A stretch of 64,000 nt of DNA from Tepidibacter thalassicus DSM 15285 (lineage in GTDB: Bacteria > Bacillota > Clostridia > Peptostreptococcales > Peptostreptococcaceae). Numbering within the stretch: the stretch's first letter is position 1; each line of letters opens with the position of its first letter. The stretch spans positions 124,001-188,000 of the forward strand of contig NZ_FQXH01000007.1 in assembly GCF_900129915.1 (NCBI RefSeq), written 5' to 3'. Both the position numbers and the translations under genes were made by a program. A model generated the notes under the pieces. The model worked only from the letters and a program-made list of their open reading frames with translations. It was not told where the DNA came from and searched no databases. Positions 47,337 through 57,294 of this stretch are shown piece after piece.

Positions 47337-48332
47337 CTAAATACTCCATTTTATAACTGCTGAACCCCAAGTAAGTCCTGCTCCAAATCCCACTAAAACA
47401 ACATTATCTCCTTTTTTTATTTTTTCCTTTCTATAAGCTTCATCAAGTGCAACTGGAATAGAAGCCGCTGACATATTTCCATACTCATCTAAATTAACAT
47501 ATACCTTATCCATATCAACTTTTAATCTTTTAGCTGCAGCTTCTATTATCCTTATATTAGCTTGATGAGGTACTAAATAATCTATATCTTCTAAACCTAA
47601 ACCAGCAAGTTCTAATGCTTCCTTAGAAGCTTTAGGCATAATTCTAACCGCAAATTTAAACACATCACTTCCAGCCATTTTTATATAGTGAAGTCTATTT
47701 TCTACAGTATCAATACTAGCAGGCATTCTCGACCCTCCTGCTGGCATGTTTAAACATTCTCCGCCTGCTCCATCTGCACCTAAAGTTGTCGATAATATTC
47801 CTTCATTTTCTTTAACTTCTCCTAATACTGCTGCTCCTGCTCCATCACCAAACAATACACATGTATTTCTGTCTTTCCAATCTAATATCTTAGAAAGAGT
47901 TTCTGCTCCTATTATTAATACTTTTTTATACATTCCTGTTTCTATAAAATTTTTTCCAACACTCATCGCATATATAAATCCTGAACAACCAGCTTCTAAA
48001 TCAAATGTAGCCGCATTAACCGCTCCTATATTTTTTTGAATTATACAAGCTGTTGATGGAAATGCCATATCAGGAGTTACAGTTGCTACTATTATTAAAT
48101 CAATTTCTTCAGCACTAATACCTGCAGACTTTATTGCCTTCTGTGCAGCAATTGTAGCAAGATCAGAAGTTGCTGTATTTTCATCAGCTACTCTTCTTTT
48201 TTTGATCCCAGTTCTTGTAACTATCCATTCATCTGATGTATCAACCATTTTTTCCAAATCAAAGTTAGTAAGAACTTTTTCTGGAACACAACTTCCTAAA
48301 CCAATAATTCCAGCTCTTTTTAATTTATTCAA
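47337..48332 (-). CDS. fabH: 3-oxoacyl-ACP synthase III
   Basis: A 331-residue KAS III starting fatty-acid synthesis from acyl-CoA. Catalytic Cys in [12 protein letters not shown], His in [10 protein letters not shown], Asn in [15 protein letters not shown] at 48332 (reading [11 protein letters not shown]) is 8 nt after AGGAG and overlaps the plsX end. Confidence 0.95.
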   Translation of the reverse strand: MNKLKRAGIIGLGSCVPEKVLTNFDLEKMVDTSDEWIVTRTGIKKRRVADENTATSDLATIAAQKAIKSAGISAEEIDLIIVATVTPDMAFPSTACIIQKNIGAVNAATFDLEAGCSGFIYAMSVGKNFIETGMYKKVLIIGAETLSKILDWKDRNTCVLFGDGAGAAVLGEVKENEGILSTTLGADGAGGECLNMPAGGSRMPASIDTVENRLHYIKMAGSDVFKFAVRIMPKASKEALELAGLGLEDIDYLVPHQANIRIIEAAAKRLKVDMDKVYVNLDEYGNMSAASIPVALDEAYRKEKIKKGDNVVLVGFGAGLTWGSAVIKWSI

Positions 48333-49335
48333 TATTATCAACTCCTAATTTATCTATTTTTAGTTTAATCTCATTCAAAACATTGCCTTCTACAAATTTA
48401 ATACTCTGTTTAATTGCGTTTTTTATAGCTTTTGCATTAGAGCTTCCATGTGCTTTAATTAAAGCTCCATTCACTCCAAGAAAAGGTGCACCACCATATT
48501 CTGTATAATCTAATTTTCTTTTCATATCTACTAAATCACCTTTTAATAATGTCGCTCCAATCTTTGTCTTAATGCTATTTGTAAAAATTTCTTTAAGCAT
48601 TGAAAATATCGACATAGCAACCCCTTCTATGAGCTTTAAAATTACATTTCCCGTAAATCCATCACAAACTATTACATCACTATAACCATAAGGTATATTC
48701 CTAGCTTCAACATTTCCTACAAAATTTATATCTTCATTACTTTTTAATAGTTCATAAGATTTTTTAGTAAGCTCATTCCCTTTTCCTTCTTCTTCTCCAA
48801 CATTTACAATTCCAACTTTAGGACTATTTATTTTTAAAATTTTATTAGCATAAATAGAACCCATAACACCGAATTCTAATAAATTTCTAGGTTTACAATC
48901 AGCATTAGCTCCTGCATCTAGTAATACTGACATTCCTTTTTTATTTGGCAAAAACGTACAAAGAGCAGGTCTATCTACTCCTTTTATTCTTCCAAGTATA
49001 AACAACCCTCCAGCGAGAAGTGCTCCAGTATTTCCAGCAGAAACTATAGCATCAGCTTTACCTTCTTTTACTAAATTTAAAGCTACTACCATAGAGGAAT
49101 CTTTTTTACTTCTTATTGCTTTTACAGGTTTATCTTCATTTAAAATTATTTCACTCGTATGAATTATTTCTAATTTACTTTTATCAAATGTGTATTTATT
49201 AAAATTTTCTTCTAATATATTTTTATCTCCAATTGCTATTATTTCTACATTAAATTCATTTATAGCACTGACTATTCCTTCGACAGTTGAATACGGGGCA
49301 TTATCTCCTCCCATACAGTCAACTACTATCTTCAC
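48325..49335 (-). CDS. plsX: Phosphate acyltransferase PlsX
   Basis: A 336-residue Pls[24 protein letters not shown] start, [41 protein letters not shown]. Makes acyl-phosphate from acyl-ACP, linking fatty-acid to phospholipid synthesis. Co-transcribed with fapR. Confidence 0.97.
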   Translation of the reverse strand: MKIVVDCMGGDNAPYSTVEGIVSAINEFNVEIIAIGDKNILEENFNKYTFDKSKLEIIHTSEIILNEDKPVKAIRSKKDSSMVVALNLVKEGKADAIVSAGNTGALLAGGLFILGRIKGVDRPALCTFLPNKKGMSVLLDAGANADCKPRNLLEFGVMGSIYANKILKINSPKVGIVNVGEEEGKGNELTKKSYELLKSNEDINFVGNVEARNIPYGYSDVIVCDGFTGNVILKLIEGVAMSIFSMLKEIFTNSIKTKIGATLLKGDLVDMKRKLDYTEYGGAPFLGVNGALIKAHGSSNAKAIKNAIKQSIKFVEGNVLNEIKLKIDKLGVDNIE

Positions 49336-49349
49336 ATTTATTCCTCCCT

Positions 49350-49907
49350 TTAAAATATCTCATTAAAAATAAATTTCCCCCTAAAAACCTGTTCGTGATT
49401 TTTGTTGTTTATTTTAACGTGCACATAATGCTTTTTATCTCTTACTCTAATTACCTCTGCTTTTGCTATAAGTCTATCATTAGGTCTTATAGGATTTATA
49501 TTTTTTATATTTGCAACCCCCATAAGTACTACAGGAGCATTGACTACTGCCATGGCTAATGATTCTGCTTGAGCAAAAACAAAATGTCCTCTTACTATAT
49601 TTGTTTTAGAATATGTCATATAAGAAGTAGTTTCAAGTATTGAGATCCCTAAATTTCCGACATCTAAATCTATAATTTCTCCTACAATTTCTTTACTTCC
49701 CAAAGTTTTTACTTTATTTATATTATCTTCCGCAACCTTTTTTACTCTTTCTCTAAGTTCTGGTATACCAAGTCTCAATCTATCTAATCGTATAGTTTGT
49801 ATACTAACGCCAAAATAGGCAGATAATTCTTCATCTGTATAAAAAGGGTCTTGTTTTAACATTTGGGAAAGCTCTTTTTGTCTTGTTTCTTTACTCTTTC
49901 TTTTCAC
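49350..49907 (-). CDS. fapR: Fatty-acid and phospholipid synthesis repressor FapR
   Basis: A 185-residue FapR: N-terminal HTH ([35 protein letters not shown]) and C-terminal hot-dog domain binding malonyl-CoA ([28 protein letters not shown]). It represses fab genes and plsX until malonyl-CoA accumulates. GTG at 49907 (VKRKSKETR) after AGGGGTGAAAACC; longer frames run through its own operator. Confidence 0.95.
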   Translation of the reverse strand: MKRKSKETRQKELSQMLKQDPFYTDEELSAYFGVSIQTIRLDRLRLGIPELRERVKKVAEDNINKVKTLGSKEIVGEIIDLDVGNLGISILETTSYMTYSKTNIVRGHFVFAQAESLAMAVVNAPVVLMGVANIKNINPIRPNDRLIAKAEVIRVRDKKHYVHVKINNKNHEQVFRGKFIFNEIF

Positions 49908-49935
49908 GGTTTTCACCCCTAAATTATAACTCGTC

Positions 49936-49952
49936 TTAGTACCAGATACTAA
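49936..49952 (-). promoter_or_regulatory. FapR operator
   Basis: TTAGTACCAGATACTAA differs by one base from the FapR consensus TTAGTACCTGATACTAA. It lies just downstream of the proposed -10 of fapR-plsX-fab, where it would block transcription. Confidence 0.88.
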
Positions 49953-49956
49953 TATT

Positions 49957-49985
49957 AGTATATAATATTTAATACTATAAATCAA
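49957..49985 (-). promoter_or_regulatory. Sigma-A promoter of fapR-plsX-fab operon
   Basis: On the minus strand, TTGATT (49980-49985), a 17-bp spacer, TATACT (49957-49962). The expected start falls inside the FapR operator. Confidence 0.65.
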
Positions 49986-49991
49986 TATAGC

Positions 49992-50030
49992 AAAAAAACA
50001 AAAAGCATGTAGTTGCAACTACATGCTTTT
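49992..50030 (-). terminator. Terminator of rpmF
   Basis: A perfect 30-bp palindrome (50001-50030; 15-bp arms) followed on the minus strand by TGTTTTTTTG, 6 nt after the rpmF stop. Confidence 0.9.
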
Positions 50031-50035
50031 CTTTA

Positions 50036-50212
50036 TTATTTAGCTACTACTTCTTTACCTTTATAGTATCCACAATCTGGGCATACTCTGTGTGGTAATT
50101 TTGGTTCGTGACACTGTGGGCATTTTACAAACCCTACTGCAACCATTTTTGAATTAGCTGCTCTTCTTGAATCTCTTTTTGATCTTGAAGTTTTACGCTT
50201 TGGTACTGCCAT
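50036..50212 (-). CDS. rpmF: 50S ribosomal protein L32
   Basis: A 58-residue protein: [18 protein letters not shown] start and the zinc ribbon CPQC...CPDCGYYKG. Strong GGAGGTGG Shine-Dalgarno. Linked to a DUF177 gene upstream, as in most bacteria. Confidence 0.98.
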   Translation of the reverse strand: MAVPKRKTSRSKRDSRRAANSKMVAVGFVKCPQCHEPKLPHRVCPDCGYYKGKEVVAK

Positions 50213-50225
50213 TTATCCCACCTCC

Positions 50226-50747
50226 TTAGTCATTTTTAAAAAAATCTTTCAATTTAGCAAAACGGGGATCAACAAATTGTTCGTCATTTTCATCATCATG
50301 ACACTTACACTCTTCTTCATTCAAATTCACTCCACATCCTGGACAAAGACCTTTACAATCTTCATCACATAGAACCTTTTGTGGAATATTCAATACAAAA
50401 GTATCTTCAATTATATTCTTAAAATCTAATTCGTCCCCATTATAAACATAAGTATCCTCATCTTCCAATACATCTTTTTCATTTTTAACTAGAAATCCCT
50501 TGATTGGATACTCTAAATCTATTTCTAGTTCTTTTAAACATCTACTACAATAATCTAATATTGAAAATTTAACTTCACTATCTAAATACATCCCTTCACC
50601 AGTCTTAATTATTTTCCCTTTAAGTTCAACTGGAGAAGTTACTTTATAACTTTTACCACAACAATTAATACTATCAATTTTTTGAGAAAAATTCAAGTCT
50701 AAAATATCAACTTCTCTTTTTATTAATTTTTCTAGACTTATTATCAT
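50226..50747 (-). CDS. DUF177/YceD family protein (YlbN)
   Basis: A 173-residue YceD-like protein: SRCLKEL and CDEDCKGLCPGCGVNLNEEECKC near the C terminus are the conserved Cys motifs. It co-occurs with rpmF; YceD relatives affect 23S rRNA. First gene after the strong promoter at 50776-50804. Confidence 0.93.
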   Translation of the reverse strand: MIISLEKLIKREVDILDLNFSQKIDSINCCGKSYKVTSPVELKGKIIKTGEGMYLDSEVKFSILDYCSRCLKELEIDLEYPIKGFLVKNEKDVLEDEDTYVYNGDELDFKNIIEDTFVLNIPQKVLCDEDCKGLCPGCGVNLNEEECKCHDDENDEQFVDPRFAKLKDFFKND

Positions 50748-50775
50748 TTAATCACCTCAATATATTGCCAAGTTA

Positions 50776-50804
50776 ATTATACAAATGCCTTATTGTTTTG
50801 TCAA
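50776..50804 (-). promoter_or_regulatory. Consensus sigma-A promoter of ylbN-rpmF
   Basis: On the minus strand, TTGACA (50799-50804), 17-bp spacer, TATAAT (50776-50781): a perfect match to both hexamers, fitting a ribosomal-protein transcript. Confidence 0.85.
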
Positions 50805-50826
50805 GTATTTTTACTTGATAGATAAT

Positions 50827-50854
50827 AAAAAGGTAGGTTACAACCTACCTTTTT
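50827..50854 (-). terminator. Terminator of ackA
   Basis: A 13-bp perfect stem (50827-50839 with 50842-50854) ends on the minus strand in TTTTTATTAT, 14 nt after the ackA stop. Confidence 0.85.
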
Positions 50855-50868
50855 ATTTTACCCAATAA

Positions 50869-52062
50869 TTATTTTACTAACTCAGCAGTTTCTCTTGCAA
50901 TCATTAATTCTTCGTTAGTAGGAACTATTAATACTTTAACTTTAGAATCTTCTGTACTTATTATTCTTTCTTCTCCTCTAACTTTATTTTTTTCTGTATC
51001 TATTTTTATTCCAATTCCTTCAAGTCCCTTACATACTTGTTCACGAATTGCTACAGAATTTTCTCCTATTCCAGCAGTAAATAAAACTACATCTAATCCA
51101 CCCATTTCAGCCATATAAGATCCTATGTACTTTTTAACTCTCTTACAATAAGCATCTAATGCAGTTATAGCTTTTTCATCTCCATTATCAGCAGCATCTT
51201 CTATATCTCTAAAATCACTTGATATTCCTGTCATTCCAAGAACTCCAGACTTTTTATTCATTAAAGTATTTAATGCATCTGCATCTAATCCTTCTTTTTC
51301 CATTAAAAATGGTACTATAGCAGGATCTATATCTCCACATCTAGTTCCCATTATTAAACCTTCAAGCGGAGTAAATCCCATAGAAGTATCCACACATTTT
51401 CCATTTTCAACCGCCGCTATACTAGCTCCATTTCCTAAATGACAAGTAACTATTTTTAAATCTTCTATATTTTTATTAAGCATTTGAGCAGCTCTTTGTG
51501 ATACATATTTATGAGATGTGCCATGGAATCCGTATCTTCTTATTCCATATTTCTCATATAATTCATATGGAAGACCATATAAATAAGAAGACTTTGGCAT
51601 TGTTTGATGGAACGCTGTATCAAAAACTGCAACCATAGGAACATTTGGAAGTATTTCTTGACAAGCATTTATTCCTATTAAGTTTGCTGGGTTGTGAAGA
51701 GGTGCAAGTTCCACACAATCTTCTATACCTTTTTTAACTTCATCAGTTATAACAACAGAAGTCGTAAATTTTTCTCCCCCATGAACAACTCTATGTCCAA
51801 CAGCTGATATCTCTTTCATATCTTTTACCGCACCATATTCTGGATGTGCTATAGAGTTTAAAACTATCTCAAGTGCATCTTTATGATCTTTCATTGGTTT
51901 TTCAATAGTAACTTTATCTTTTCCAGTAGTTTGATGTTTCACCACCGAACCTTCTATACCTATTCTTTCCGCTAAACCTTTAGCTAATACACTCTCATTT
52001 TCCATGTCAATTAATTGATACTTTAAAGAAGAACTACCACAGTTAATAACTAATACATTCAT
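50869..52062 (-). CDS. ackA: Acetate kinase
   Basis: A 397-residue acetate kinase: [61 protein letters not shown]. Makes ATP from acetyl phosphate. Strong GGAGGTAG RBS. Its usual partner pta is not next to it. Confidence 0.98.
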   Translation of the reverse strand: MNVLVINCGSSSLKYQLIDMENESVLAKGLAERIGIEGSVVKHQTTGKDKVTIEKPMKDHKDALEIVLNSIAHPEYGAVKDMKEISAVGHRVVHGGEKFTTSVVITDEVKKGIEDCVELAPLHNPANLIGINACQEILPNVPMVAVFDTAFHQTMPKSSYLYGLPYELYEKYGIRRYGFHGTSHKYVSQRAAQMLNKNIEDLKIVTCHLGNGASIAAVENGKCVDTSMGFTPLEGLIMGTRCGDIDPAIVPFLMEKEGLDADALNTLMNKKSGVLGMTGISSDFRDIEDAADNGDEKAITALDAYCKRVKKYIGSYMAEMGGLDVVLFTAGIGENSVAIREQVCKGLEGIGIKIDTEKNKVRGEERIISTEDSKVKVLIVPTNEELMIARETAELVK

Positions 52063-52359
52063 CTTTTTTACTACCTCCTAGTTTCATTTAATATTAACTT
52101 GTTTGTGTATACATTACACAATAAACCTAACAATAAATAATATAGCATTTTTGATTAAAAATGTACATAAAAAGTTACACTAACAAAATCATAAGTAAAC
52201 GTTTTTATTTTTTTAATATTCTACAAATTCCATCGAATCCCTTTTATTTTTTTATAAATTTATTTATTTTAATTGCAAATTGAATTAATATATAAATTAT
52301 ATAAAGTAAATAAATCTTCACTCTAAATAAATTTTGAAAAAACTAAAGGAGAGTCAAAT

Positions 52360-53625
52360 ATGAAAGTTTTAGGATTAATAGTCGAATACAACCCTTTTCA
52401 CAACGGTCATTTATATCATTTTTTAGAATCCAAAAAAATAACTAATTCTACTCATACTATAGCTATAATGAGTGGTCATTTCTTGCAACGAGGAGAACCA
52501 GCATTATTTGATAAATGGACAAGAGCTAAAATGGCTGTAAAATCCGGAATAGATTTAGTTATAGAACTTCCCACTCTTTACTCTACTCAAAGTGCAGAAT
52601 TTTTCAGCCATGGCGCTATTAATACTTTAAATAGTACTAACATTGTAGATAGTATTTGCTTTGGTAGTGAAATTGGAAATATAGATATATTGTATAAAAT
52701 CAGCAAAATACTAGTTAATGAACCAATAGAGTTTAAAAAACACCTTAAAAATTATTTGAATAAAGGATTATTGTTCCCATCAGCTAGATCTAAATCTTTA
52801 TTTGACTATATAAAAAATAATAGTATTTTAAATATAAACGAAGACACCCTCTCAAAAATTTTAAACAGCTCTAATAACATATTAGGAATAGAATACATCA
52901 AAAGTATTATTAAACTTAAAAGTTCAATCAAACCTTATACAATAAAAAGAATTAAATCTGAATACAATTCTACAAATATAGAAAATGATATATGCAGTGC
53001 TACAGCTATAAGAGAATTGCTAAAATCAAATTTCAATTTAGATATTTTAAATAAAGTTGTTCCTAAAGCCACTTATAGTTTAATAAATTTTCAAACCAAA
53101 AATAATTTTAATCCTGTTTTTTCGGATTGTTTTTATCAATTAATACAGGGAATTATATTAAGAGAAGAAAAAAATATAAATTATTATTTTGAAGTAAATG
53201 AAGGAATAGAAAATAAAATAGTCAATTCAATTTTCAATACATCTTCATTTGAAGAACTTATTTTAAATATAAAATCTAAAAGATATACACTCACTAAAAT
53301 AAAAAGAATTCTTACAAATATACTATTAGGAATAAAAAAAGAAGACATATTAACAATTAAAGACATCGATACTGTTCCATATATTAGAATACTTGCATTT
53401 AACGATAAAGGTCGAGAAATTATAAAAAATATAAAACAAAACTCAAATATTAAAATAATAAACAAACTGAGCAATGTAAACTTAAAAGAAGACAGAATAC
53501 TAAATTTGTTTTTAAAATACGACATAAAAGCTACTAATTTATATAATTTAATTTATTACAATAAAAGAAAAGATTTATTAAAAGGAGCCATGGATTATTA
53601 TATATCTCCTATTTATATCAAATAA
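52360..53625 (+). CDS. tmcAL: tRNA(Met) cytidine acetate ligase (YlbM)
   Basis: A 421-residue Tmc[22 protein letters not shown] has the HxGH nucleotidyltransferase motif; [30 protein letters not shown] is diagnostic. It activates acetate with ATP to N4-acetylate C34 of elongator tRNA(Met). It is beside ackA, an acetate enzyme. Strong AAAGGAGAG RBS. Confidence 0.94.
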   Translation: MKVLGLIVEYNPFHNGHLYHFLESKKITNSTHTIAIMSGHFLQRGEPALFDKWTRAKMAVKSGIDLVIELPTLYSTQSAEFFSHGAINTLNSTNIVDSICFGSEIGNIDILYKISKILVNEPIEFKKHLKNYLNKGLLFPSARSKSLFDYIKNNSILNINEDTLSKILNSSNNILGIEYIKSIIKLKSSIKPYTIKRIKSEYNSTNIENDICSATAIRELLKSNFNLDILNKVVPKATYSLINFQTKNNFNPVFSDCFYQLIQGIILREEKNINYYFEVNEGIENKIVNSIFNTSSFEELILNIKSKRYTLTKIKRILTNILLGIKKEDILTIKDIDTVPYIRILAFNDKGREIIKNIKQNSNIKIINKLSNVNLKEDRILNLFLKYDIKATNLYNLIYYNKRKDLLKGAMDYYISPIYIK

Positions 53626-53656
53626 AGCATCTGAATATATAATTTCAGATGCTTTA
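53623..53656. terminator. Bidirectional terminator between tmcAL and cheX
   Basis: A 13-bp perfect stem (53623-53635 with 53644-53656) lies between convergent genes. The tmcAL stop TAA is its first three bases. Confidence 0.8.
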
Positions 53657-53665
53657 TACTTCAAA

Positions 53666-54124
53666 TTACTCAAAAGCAATATTAATTTCAACTGGAATAT
53701 CATCAACTAAAATCTCAACACATAAAACCTTATCTGTGTTCATTTTTGCTTCAAAATCTTTACCATACATCAAAGATGGTGTTGATATATTTATATTCAC
53801 CCCTATATTTTCAAGATTAATACTTGCATTTGCTGTTAACATATTTGAAAGTTCAGAAATTGCACTCTGTGCCATATCATTTAATTCATCAACAGGCATT
53901 CCCATCATCATTTTAGAAGCAATCTTTTTTGCACTTTCAATATCCATAGAATAAATTACATTACCTCTTATATCTCCTACAATTCCTAAAATTAACATTA
54001 CCCCAGAACTTTTGATAACTCTTCCTTTAACAAACACTTCTTTTTTTTCAACACGTTCAAACCCAAATTGAGGCATTACAGCTGAAAAAGAGTTAATGAA
54101 AGGATTTACAACTTTTACATCCAT
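53666..54124 (-). CDS. cheX: CheX-type chemotaxis phosphatase
   Basis: A 152-residue CheX-like protein: VKVVNPFINSFSAVMPQFGF start, SSGVMLILGIVGDIRGNVIYSM, and the ExxN active-site motif SELSNMLTANA. Family members dephosphorylate CheY~P. Start overlaps the upstream response-regulator gene by 10 bp. Confidence 0.85.
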   Translation of the reverse strand: MDVKVVNPFINSFSAVMPQFGFERVEKKEVFVKGRVIKSSGVMLILGIVGDIRGNVIYSMDIESAKKIASKMMMGMPVDELNDMAQSAISELSNMLTANASINLENIGVNINISTPSLMYGKDFEAKMNTDKVLCVEILVDDIPVEINIAFE

Positions 54125-54978
54125 TCATTATCACCTCTTTTAAAACCTACATTTAAGTACATTTCACCAAAATCCGTTTGAATTACTAATGAAATGGTCT
54201 CCAACTCAGTTTTTGATATATTTAAAGATTTACCATGAAATACAGTAGGAGGAGCTACACGAAGTCCATAAACTTTATTTCTTCTATTTATCATAGAACA
54301 TGCATTTCCTGCAACAATATTAGCAAATTCTTCAACCATGGCTAAAGTCTCATGTATATCTTTAACATCTCTTTTTAATATACTTTTAGCCATATTTTGC
54401 GCAGTTTCATAAGATAAATCAAAAATCATTCTTCCTAAATATTTTCCTATTATACCTACGACAACAGAAATACCTCTTGAAGATAAACCCTTATTCTCTT
54501 TAACCTCATCATTAAAACAAGGTATAGTTTTTGTAAACCTATTCATATTATCATAAAATGCTTCCTTAAATACTTTTGGATAAATTTCATTTAATTCCTC
54601 AAACAATTCTTCTCCAGCCATTACTCTTTCTATTTCAGTAATAAGATTTTCTGGATCTATTGGCTTTTGAATATATCCAGATACTTTATTTTTCTTAGCT
54701 TCTTTAATTATTTCATCATCCATCATAGAACTAATTACTATAACTTTTATATTAGGATTTATTGAATGGACTGCTCTTGTACACTCCAATCCATCAGTTC
54801 CTGGAATTGTCATATCCATAGTGACTAAATCTGGCTTTTTTTCTTCAACTACTCTTATAGTTTCTTCCAATGACCCTGCCTCTCCAACCACATCAAATCC
54901 TTTTTCAATCAATATATCTCTAATAATAGCTATTGAAAAAGGAGAATCATCTACAATTACAACTTTTGCTTTTTTCAT
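54115..54978 (-). CDS. Response regulator with C-terminal CheX-like domain
   Basis: A 287-residue protein. Residues 1-120 are a CheY-like receiver (VVIVDDSPFSIAI, phospho-acceptor Asp in LVTMDMTIPGTDG, Lys in GYIQKPID). Residues about 130-287 are a CheX-like domain with GIIGKYLGRMIFDLSYE and the ExxN motif in EEFANIVAGNA. It may dephosphorylate itself or another regulator. ATG at 54978, 6 nt after GTAGGTG. Confidence 0.83.
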   Translation of the reverse strand: MKKAKVVIVDDSPFSIAIIRDILIEKGFDVVGEAGSLEETIRVVEEKKPDLVTMDMTIPGTDGLECTRAVHSINPNIKVIVISSMMDDEIIKEAKKNKVSGYIQKPIDPENLITEIERVMAGEELFEELNEIYPKVFKEAFYDNMNRFTKTIPCFNDEVKENKGLSSRGISVVVGIIGKYLGRMIFDLSYETAQNMAKSILKRDVKDIHETLAMVEEFANIVAGNACSMINRRNKVYGLRVAPPTVFHGKSLNISKTELETISLVIQTDFGEMYLNVGFKRGDNEWM

Positions 54979-55203
54979 TAGTTTCACCTACTTTCACATT
55001 AATTTAATTAATAGTATACCACAATAATTCCATTTTTAAATAAAATATTCACAATATTTTAAATCACAACTTAATTTATTGAATTTTTTTTAACCGTCAA
55101 ATAAAAACAAAAAAATACATAAAAAAATATAATTCATTTTGTTTTTTTGGTTAAAATAATAATAAATACATTGTATTTAAACATAGTTAAGGGAGGTTTT
55201 TTC

Positions 55204-55593
55204 ATGTTTGATATGGTTCCTTTTAAAAAAAATAATAATTCTATAACAAAAAAAAGCGATTATTTTAATCATCTTTTTAATAACTTTTTCGAAGATGACT
55301 TCTTTCCAACAACTGTATTTGGCAATAATTTCAAAGTCGACCTAAAAGAAACAAAAAATGAATATATAATAGAAGCAGATTTACCTGGAATTAATAAAGA
55401 AGCTATCAATATAGATTATGAAAACAACTATCTAACTATTAGTGCAAAAAGAGAAGAAACAATAGAAGATAAAAACGATACCTACGTAAGACGAGAAAGA
55501 AATTTCAGTACTGCCGGCTTAACCGGCAGTTACAATAATTTTTCCATAATACTTTTCCTAATTTCATTGTATAAATTATATTCAATCTTATAA
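55204..55593 (+). pseudogene. hsp20: Truncated Hsp20 small heat-shock protein
   Basis: Begins MFDMVPFKKNNNS after a good GGGAGG. The alpha-crystallin domain starts normally (FKVDLKETKNEYIIEADLPG, INIDYENNYLTISAKRE, TYVRRERNFS) and is cut off near 55508. Frame then runs through a GC-rich palindrome into DNA that is the antisense of the DUF4091 gene. About 45-50 C-terminal residues, including the last beta strands and the IxI tail, are missing. The missing piece was not seen elsewhere in the window. Confidence 0.8.
55510..55530. repeat. GC-rich palindrome at the hsp20 break
   Basis: ACTGCCGG at 55510-55517 and CCGGCAGT at 55523-55530 flank a 5-nt loop. It sits exactly where hsp20 homology ends and where the DUF4091 gene stops. 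It has no U tract on either side, and is unusually GC-rich for this genome. Confidence 0.75.
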
Positions 55594-57275
55594 TCTAATT
55601 CTACACTTCTATCACTTGGAGCTTCCATATATCCTTTTTTTCCTAAAACTTTTTCCATAAATTTTTCTTCTATTTCTTCTTTAGAAAAGCCTTTTTCTTC
55701 TAAAAGTCTAAATAACTGATAATCCTGAATCCCAAATCTTAAATTCTCCCAACGAACAGAACGTACCGGCTTTAAATCATATCCTGGATAAACAAAAAAC
55801 ATATCACCAGCTTTCCATTTAGGAAATTTATAACTTGGCTCATTCCAAGGATTATTTGGCCATATTGCATAATCCCATCTCAAAAAACCATCTAATCCAA
55901 AGTAATATGTAAACCATCCAATTAATCTACTCTCTATAAATGGAGAGCTTATAAAATTATTAGGTCTTTGAGGAAAGCAACATACATACCATGTAAATTT
56001 TCCCATTTTCTCATTAAAATATCTTCTAATTTCATGTAAACTATCTAAATTACTTATTATAAGCGGAAGACTTAAAGAAAAAGAATCTACTTTTCGAAAA
56101 GATTTTTTCATAAATTTTCCATCATGAACAGCAGTTTTATAAAGTACTTTATATTCTTTAGAACAAGAATTAATAAATTCAACACATTCATTAAAAACAT
56201 CTGAATTATTAGGTTCATCACTCATCACATAAATTTTATCCCACCAACCTTTTTCTATGAGATGATCAAATAACAATGTAATATAAGTCTTTAATTCTTC
56301 TTTTGTTTTTATATATTTAAAAGTTCCACTATCTTCATCATAATAATTTAATCTTATTGGATCTTTATAATCTCTAATAGGATTTCCAAAATCAAAGGCA
56401 TCCCAATTACCCAAAAGACCAAATAAATCTATCTCTTTATCTATCCCCAATTCCATACACATATTAATATATTTATCTAAAACAGAAAAATCACACAATA
56501 ATTTTCCATTCTTATTTTTTATTATCTTGACCATATTGTGTTCAAAAAGATTTGAAGCATTTTTTTGAAACTTATAACAAGATTGACCTGCCCATGGAAA
56601 ATCCGAAACAATTACTGTGATAACCTTTTCACCTATAGATGCTAATTCCTTTAAATAATTCTTTATAATCTCCCAATGATCTTTAGACCAAAAAGAAACT
56701 TTATACATTCTAGCCCAATTGCTTGGATGTTGCCATAAATCTAGATAAAAATCAAACTTATTTAATGGACTTAAACATATATCCATAACATTCACTTTCA
56801 CTTTAATTGTTCCTATTTTTTCTTCATCTTCAAAACCACATTGACTATATATCTCTATACTTATATCTATATTTTTATTTTCCCAAAAAAAAGGTATTAC
56901 CCCTTCTACCCAAATCATTTGAGAAATTTCTTCTTCTATTAAAAGTCCTGATTCTCTTAAAATAGGGTCACTAACAAGTATTCCTGTATCATCTTTTACA
57001 TAACCTAAAAATGAAATATTAAAATACTTTTCTAACTCCTTATCTAATTTCAAATCCAATCTCAGTCTATTTTTAAGACCCTTCCAACTCAAATTATTAT
57101 TTTTATCTAGTAAACAATAAATTTCCTCATCACAATTTAACATTATTTGAAATGCAAATTTTTCTTGTTTTGCAACAGTAATTTCCATATTATTTTTTTC
57201 CCATATATTTCTAGAAATATCACCGTATTTTATATGTTTATATGATGAATCTAAAACAGCATATTTAATATTCAA
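55530..57275 (-). CDS. DUF4091 glycoside-hydrolase-like protein
   Basis: A 581-residue protein with a C-terminal DUF4091 domain (GFLRWDYAIWPNNPW, FVYPGYDLKPVRSVRWENLRFGIQDYQLFRLL). The family is related to GH123 and similar TIM-barrel glycosidases. DEPN in VMSDEPNNSD may be the acidic catalytic region. No signal peptide, so it would act on imported sugar. TTG start. Last gene of the sugar operon. Confidence 0.8.
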   Translation of the reverse strand: MNIKYAVLDSSYKHIKYGDISRNIWEKNNMEITVAKQEKFAFQIMLNCDEEIYCLLDKNNNLSWKGLKNRLRLDLKLDKELEKYFNISFLGYVKDDTGILVSDPILRESGLLIEEEISQMIWVEGVIPFFWENKNIDISIEIYSQCGFEDEEKIGTIKVKVNVMDICLSPLNKFDFYLDLWQHPSNWARMYKVSFWSKDHWEIIKNYLKELASIGEKVITVIVSDFPWAGQSCYKFQKNASNLFEHNMVKIIKNKNGKLLCDFSVLDKYINMCMELGIDKEIDLFGLLGNWDAFDFGNPIRDYKDPIRLNYYDEDSGTFKYIKTKEELKTYITLLFDHLIEKGWWDKIYVMSDEPNNSDVFNECVEFINSCSKEYKVLYKTAVHDGKFMKKSFRKVDSFSLSLPLIISNLDSLHEIRRYFNEKMGKFTWYVCCFPQRPNNFISSPFIESRLIGWFTYYFGLDGFLRWDYAIWPNNPWNEPSYKFPKWKAGDMFFVYPGYDLKPVRSVRWENLRFGIQDYQLFRLLEEKGFSKEEIEEKFMEKVLGKKGYMEAPSDRSVELDYKIEYNLYNEIRKSIMEKLL

Positions 57276-57294
57276 TTTACTCAGCCCCTTAATT

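Noticed and set aside
52063-52359. Small gene or RNA in the ackA-tmcAL divergent spacer
   Set aside because: I see only AT-rich DNA with possible weak promoters for both genes, no convincing frame, RBS or hairpin.
53184-53525. 113-codon minus-strand frame inside tmcAL
   Set aside because: Shadow of the conserved tmcAL reading frame; composition is the complement of that gene.
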